Below are positions 60,910 to 64,000 of a stretch of 64,000 bases of DNA, one piece after another. The notes beneath the pieces are model-generated. The model did not search any database, was not told where the DNA came from, and was given only the letters and a program-made list of their open reading frames with translations. This stretch comes from CAZTHK01 sp964613215. Its GTDB lineage: Bacteria; Krumholzibacteriota; Krumholzibacteriia; Krumholzibacteriales; CAZTHK01. Each line of letters starts with the position of its first letter. Position 1 is the stretch's first letter. The stretch spans positions 186,001 through 250,000 of the forward strand of contig CAZTHK010000001.1 in the NCBI GenBank assembly GCA_964613215.1, written 5' to 3'. Made by a program: the position numbers and the translations under genes.

Positions 60910-61902
60910 ATGGTTATAAAGGAAGCTGAATTTTATAAAAAACTGGATGACGGAAGGGTGAAATGCCTTCTCTGTCCGAATAACTGTACTATTCCCGAGG
61001 GGGAGAAGGGGGAGTGCAGATTGAGGGAAAACAGAGGGGGTAAACTTATAGCCCTCTCCTATGGAAATACGGTAACCACCAATCTGGATCCTGTGGAGAA
61101 GAAGCCGCTGTATCACTTCATGCCGGCGGGCCTGATACTCTCAGTCGGTCCTAACGGATGTACCTTGAAGTGCAGAAACTGCCAGAACTGGAGTATCTCC
61201 CAGGAGGATGCACCGGTGAGGTATATCGGCCCGGAAGAGCTGGTGAATCTTTCCTCCCGGGGCGCTTCTGTGGGAGTGGCATTTACCTATACCGAACCGC
61301 TGCTGTACTTCGAATATATGAAGGATGTTATCCCCATGCTCAGGGAGGAGGGGAAAAAGTCGGTGGTGGTTACAAACGGTTATTTCAACAGGAAGCCGGT
61401 CAGGGAGATAGTGGAGCTGGCGGATGGATTCAATGTCGATCTCAAGTCCATGGACGATCAATTCTACCGGAAATGGTGTGACGGTTCGGTGGAACCGGTC
61501 AAGGATTTTATACGTATGGCCGCAGAGTCAAGCCACCTGGAAGTTACCAACCTGTTGATACCGGGTCTTAACGATTCCCGTGAAGAGTTGGAGGCTATGG
61601 CCAGGTGGCTGTCTGAAATTTCCCCTGACATTCCTCTGCACATTTCCCGCTTCTTTCCCCAGTACAAGATGAATGATCTGCCCCCAACTCCCAGAAAAAC
61701 TTTAAGGGATGCCTATAAAATTGCTAATAATTATCTTAACTATGTGTATATTGGTAACGTATCAACACCCGGGACTTCCGATACCTTCTGCCCCGAATGC
61801 GGGGAGAAGGTGATAGAGCGCTCCGGCTATTCAACCAGGGTGCTGGGTGAGAAAGGGGTATGTCCCTCCTGTGGAAACAAGATTTCGGGGGTTTGGTCTT
61901 AA
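60910..61902 (+). CDS. amrS: AmmeMemoRadiSam system radical SAM enzyme
   Basis: 330 residues from an ATG with AAGGGA seven bases upstream. The frame also extends back into the prenyl synthase gene, but that extension has no signature. Seen: N-terminal Cys cluster (C19, C22, C26, C36) of the RVKCLLCPNNCTIPEGEKGECRLREN type; the radical SAM motif GCTLKCRNCQN (C84-x3-C88-x2-C91); and the C-terminal double zinc ribbon CPECGEKV...CPSCGNK. This matches AmrS, the radical SAM member of the AMMECR1-Memo-radical SAM set of unknown chemistry. Neither AmrA nor Memo-like gene is nearby. RsfS follows without a gap. Confidence 0.87.
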   Translation: MVIKEAEFYKKLDDGRVKCLLCPNNCTIPEGEKGECRLRENRGGKLIALSYGNTVTTNLDPVEKKPLYHFMPAGLILSVGPNGCTLKCRNCQNWSISQEDAPVRYIGPEELVNLSSRGASVGVAFTYTEPLLYFEYMKDVIPMLREEGKKSVVVTNGYFNRKPVREIVELADGFNVDLKSMDDQFYRKWCDGSVEPVKDFIRMAAESSHLEVTNLLIPGLNDSREELEAMARWLSEISPDIPLHISRFFPQYKMNDLPPTPRKTLRDAYKIANNYLNYVYIGNVSTPGTSDTFCPECGEKVIERSGYSTRVLGEKGVCPSCGNKISGVWS

Positions 61903-62259
61903 TTGACATCGATTGCACCTAAAAGACTGGCCAAAAGGATAATCAAGCTGATCTGGAATAAAAAAGCCGATGATATAGTTCTGCTCAACCTCAAGAAGAT
62001 ATCATTCTTTACAGATTATTTCGTTATCAGTACGGCAGAGAGTGATATACATGCCAGGGTACTGGCAGATGAGGTGATCGGCGAGCTGAAGGGGAAGAAG
62101 GTACCCTTCCAGATGGAGGGTTATGAATCGGGAAGATGGATACTGATAGACTGTTACCGGGTTATTCTGCACATCTTCAGCCCGCGGTTGAGGGAATTCT
62201 ACGATCTGGAGAGACTGTGGGGAGATGCCCCCAGAGAGGAGTTTCCGGATGGGACTTGA
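61903..62259 (+). CDS. rsfS: Ribosomal silencing factor RsfS
   Basis: 118 residues from a TTG immediately after the amrS stop; the ribosome site is weak (GGGGG about 12 bases upstream), so coupling to amrS is likely. The family core is present: KKADDIVLLNLKKISFFTDYFVISTAESDIHARVLADEV (20-58), then GYESGRWILIDCYRVILHIFSPRLREFYDLERLWGDAP at the end, diagnostic of DUF143/RsfS. It binds ribosomal protein uL14 and blocks subunit joining during starvation. The arginyl-tRNA synthetase start overlaps its stop by 11 bases. Confidence 0.93.
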   Translation: MTSIAPKRLAKRIIKLIWNKKADDIVLLNLKKISFFTDYFVISTAESDIHARVLADEVIGELKGKKVPFQMEGYESGRWILIDCYRVILHIFSPRLREFYDLERLWGDAPREEFPDGT

Positions 62260-63937
62260 GGGGACCAGTTCTGATTCCATCCTGGTGGTTCGCCAAATGG
62301 TCAGGGAGGCCCTGAAAGAAGCCCTCCGGAAGGCCGGAGTGCGGGAGCATGTGGATGAGATTCATCTGGAGCGTCCCAAAGATACCGGGCGGGGGGATCT
62401 GAGCAGCAATGTAGCCCTGGTTACGGCGGGCAGGGTTTCCCGAAATCCAGGGGAACTGGCCGGGGAGATAGTTTCCGGCCTGGAAATGGACAGTGATGTC
62501 ATAGAGGGTGTGGAGGTTGCCGGCCCCGGTTTCATAAATTTCAGGCTGTCAGCCCGCTACCTGGCCGGCCAGATAGCGGAGATCAACCGGCTGGGCGGTC
62601 AATTCGGAAACTCCGGTATGGGTAAGGGTAAGAAGATTCAGGTGGAATTCGTCTCCGCCAATCCCACCGGGCCGCTGGTGATTGTTTCGGCCAGAGCGGC
62701 TGCGGTAGGAGCCGCTCTGGTTAACCTGCTGCGTAAGACCGGTTTCGAGGCGGATGCGGAATACTATGTTAATGATGCCGGCTCCCAGGTGGATAAGCTG
62801 GGCCGGTCTGTGATGATAAGATTCATGGAGCTGCTGGGAGAGGAGGTGGAGTTTCCTGAGGATGGCTACCCGGGAAAATATCTGATAGAGATAGCGGAAC
62901 AGATACCCCTGGAGGAGGGCAGGAAATGGCTGGCTCTGGATGAAGGGGACACCTACCGGAAATTCGGAAACTTCGCCATAGAGCGTATTATGGAGCTGAT
63001 CAGAAGGGATCTTGAGGATTTCGGAGTCGAATTCGACAACTTCTTCATGGAGTCCGGCCTGTACGGAGAGAGTGGAGAGATAGAACAGGCCCTCCGGGAA
63101 TTAAGGGAGAGTGACAGGGTATATGAAAAAGAGGGGGCCCTGTGGTTCCGGGCCACCGAATTCGGAGACGAGAAGGACAGGGTGCTGATAAGAAGCGACG
63201 GCTCCCCCACCTACTTCCTGGCTGATTCGGCCTATCATCTCAACAAGTTCAACCGGGGCTACAGCCGGGCGATCGACCTGTGGGGACCCGATCATCACGG
63301 CCATATTATCAGGATGAAGGCAGCATCCATGGTGCTGGGAGCGGACCCCGGCTGGCTGGAGATCATGATCGTTCAGTGGGTGCGGCTGATCGAGGAGGGC
63401 AAAGAGATCAGCATGTCCAAGCGGAGGGGGGAGTTTGTATCCCTTCGCGATCTGATCACTGATGTGGGTGTGGATGCGGCCAAGTTCTTCTTTCTGATGA
63501 GAAAGACCAATGCTCACCTGGATTTTGACCTCACCCTGGCCCGTAAGCAGTCGGAGGAGAACCCGGTGTACTATGTTCAGTATGCCCATGCCAGGATCAG
63601 CAGTGTGATATCCTATGCCCGGGAGGAGGGGGTTGATTTCCCCGATGACTATGGCTGCGTGGAGTTTCTCAACGAGCCGGAGGAGCTGGAGCTGATAAGA
63701 GAACTGGTAATATTCCCCCAGCTTATTCAAAGTATAGTGGAGAGCAGGGATCCCCATCACCTGACCACCTATGCCCAGCAGGTGGCGGCCACCTTTCATC
63801 ACTTCTATCATATCTGCAGAATTGTGTCGCAGAAGAAGAGCCTGAGTCAGGCCAGGCTCCTTCTGGCCGAAGCCACCAGGATAGTTCTGGCCGAATCCTT
63901 GAGGCTGATAGGGGTATCGGCACCGGAGAGAATGTAG
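62249..63937 (+). CDS. argS: Arginyl-tRNA synthetase
   Basis: 562 residues from the ATG with AGGAG eight bases upstream (an earlier in-frame codon at 62225 lies inside rsfS). Class I synthetase charging tRNA-Arg. The N-terminal ArgRS-specific (Add-1) domain (about 10-90) ends with GPGFINFRLS. The catalytic region has VEFVSANPTGPLVIVSARAAAVGAAL, where the usual HVGH after GPL is replaced by VIVS. The KMSKS equivalent is ISMSKRRGEFV. The DALR anticodon-binding domain has YVQYAHARISSVI and LAESLRLIGVSAPERM at the end. The variant HIGH segment is seen in some bacterial ArgRS groups as I recall, so activity is still expected. Confidence 0.93.
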   Translation: MGLEGTSSDSILVVRQMVREALKEALRKAGVREHVDEIHLERPKDTGRGDLSSNVALVTAGRVSRNPGELAGEIVSGLEMDSDVIEGVEVAGPGFINFRLSARYLAGQIAEINRLGGQFGNSGMGKGKKIQVEFVSANPTGPLVIVSARAAAVGAALVNLLRKTGFEADAEYYVNDAGSQVDKLGRSVMIRFMELLGEEVEFPEDGYPGKYLIEIAEQIPLEEGRKWLALDEGDTYRKFGNFAIERIMELIRRDLEDFGVEFDNFFMESGLYGESGEIEQALRELRESDRVYEKEGALWFRATEFGDEKDRVLIRSDGSPTYFLADSAYHLNKFNRGYSRAIDLWGPDHHGHIIRMKAASMVLGADPGWLEIMIVQWVRLIEEGKEISMSKRRGEFVSLRDLITDVGVDAAKFFFLMRKTNAHLDFDLTLARKQSEENPVYYVQYAHARISSVISYAREEGVDFPDDYGCVEFLNEPEELELIRELVIFPQLIQSIVESRDPHHLTTYAQQVAATFHHFYHICRIVSQKKSLSQARLLLAEATRIVLAESLRLIGVSAPERM

Positions 63938-63953
63938 GGAAGGAGCTTTAACG

Positions 63954-64000
63954 TTGAGCTTATTGATAGTCGGTTCCATAGCCTTTGATTCCATCCAGAC
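63954..64000 (+). CDS. PfkB-family carbohydrate/adenosine kinase, start only
   Basis: A TTG at 63954 with AAGGAG upstream opens the sequence MSLLIVGSIAFDSIQT, which runs off the window. LL(I/V)VGSxAxDS is the N-terminal strand of PfkB sugar kinases (ribokinase/adenosine kinase), whose Gly and Asp contact the sugar. Only 15-16 residues are available. The start is 17 bases after the argS stop, so it would be in the same operon. Confidence 0.6.
   Translation, partial: MSLLIVGSIAFDSIQ

Noticed and set aside
63101..63994. Long minus-strand open frame antisense to argS
   Set aside because: argS motifs are complete on the plus strand; no domain on the minus strand.
1..64000. CRISPR array, intact insertion sequence, prophage, tRNA or rRNA
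   Set aside because: No regularly spaced direct repeats, transposase, phage genes or conserved RNA sequences were noticed while reading both strands.

Overview
The window looks like a chromosomal piece from an uncultivated Gram-negative bacterium of the Fibrobacteres-Chlorobi-Bacteroidetes (FCB) sphere. Candidate phyla such as Zixibacteria, Latescibacteria or Krumholzibacteria are possible; the sequence alone does not decide. The signs are two PorV/PorQ-like outer-membrane barrels, three secreted proteins ending in a FlgD-like/type IX-style sorting domain with a terminal basic-I-x-V-R tail, class II photolyase, and a conserved core block rpiB-glyA-dCMP deaminase-nrdR. Base composition is moderate, genes are tightly packed, and Shine-Dalgarno sites (GGAGG/AAGGA) are clear, with several GTG and TTG starts. 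I see no rRNA, tRNA, CRISPR array, prophage or intact insertion sequence.

Layout. 1-12.3 kb: end of a GT-C membrane glycosyltransferase, a secreted-protein/barrel pair, photolyase, a GT-C-like membrane protein fused to TPRs, a dicarboxylate symporter, and an exported protein-repair methyltransferase followed by a barrel-like protein. 12.3-19.5 kb: UbiA prenyltransferase, acyl-CoA ligase, nitroreductase, SpoU methyltransferase, GT2 and a second PorV-like barrel. 20-47.3 kb: a large surface-glycan locus in several short transcription units of both orientations. It holds tandem CapK-like ligases, a carboxyethylornithine-synthase-like dehydrogenase, an ATP-grasp enzyme, three GT4 glycosyltransferases, a degenerate asparagine-synthetase-like protein, a secreted heparinase-like lyase, polysaccharide deacetylases, a Wzx-type flippase, a Wzy/O-antigen-ligase protein, an acyltransferase, a fused double hydrolase, a PP-loop enzyme, a NadE-like enzyme, an AMP ligase and an acyl carrier protein. 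47.4-50.6 kb: a metallo-beta-lactamase-fold hydrolase, a small ferredoxin, geranylgeranyl reductase and a barrel. 50.9-53.6 kb: cupin, a sorted secreted protein and a low-molecular-weight phosphatase. 53.8-64 kb: housekeeping genes (ilvE, rpiB, glyA, dCMP deaminase, nrdR, tatC, polyprenyl synthase, amrS, rsfS, argS, start of a PfkB kinase).

How they fit together. The glycan locus can be read as a nearly complete assembly line (glycosyltransferases, flippase, polymerase/ligase, deacetylases, lyase) plus an unusually rich set of carboxylate- and amide-activating enzymes: two CapK ligases, an AMP ligase with its ACP, ATP-grasp, NadE-like, PP-loop and AsnB-like proteins. This suggests a polymer decorated with amino-acid, opine or acyl groups. 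The accessory set resembles that of exosortase-A loci, but no exosortase or PEP-CTERM protein is visible here. UbiA, polyprenyl synthase and geranylgeranyl reductase imply handling of isoprenoid lipids that may serve as carriers or quinones. A short composite palindromic repeat (59.5 kb) shares pieces with two other intergenic sites (5.2 and 11.4 kb) and is the only mobile-type signal found.
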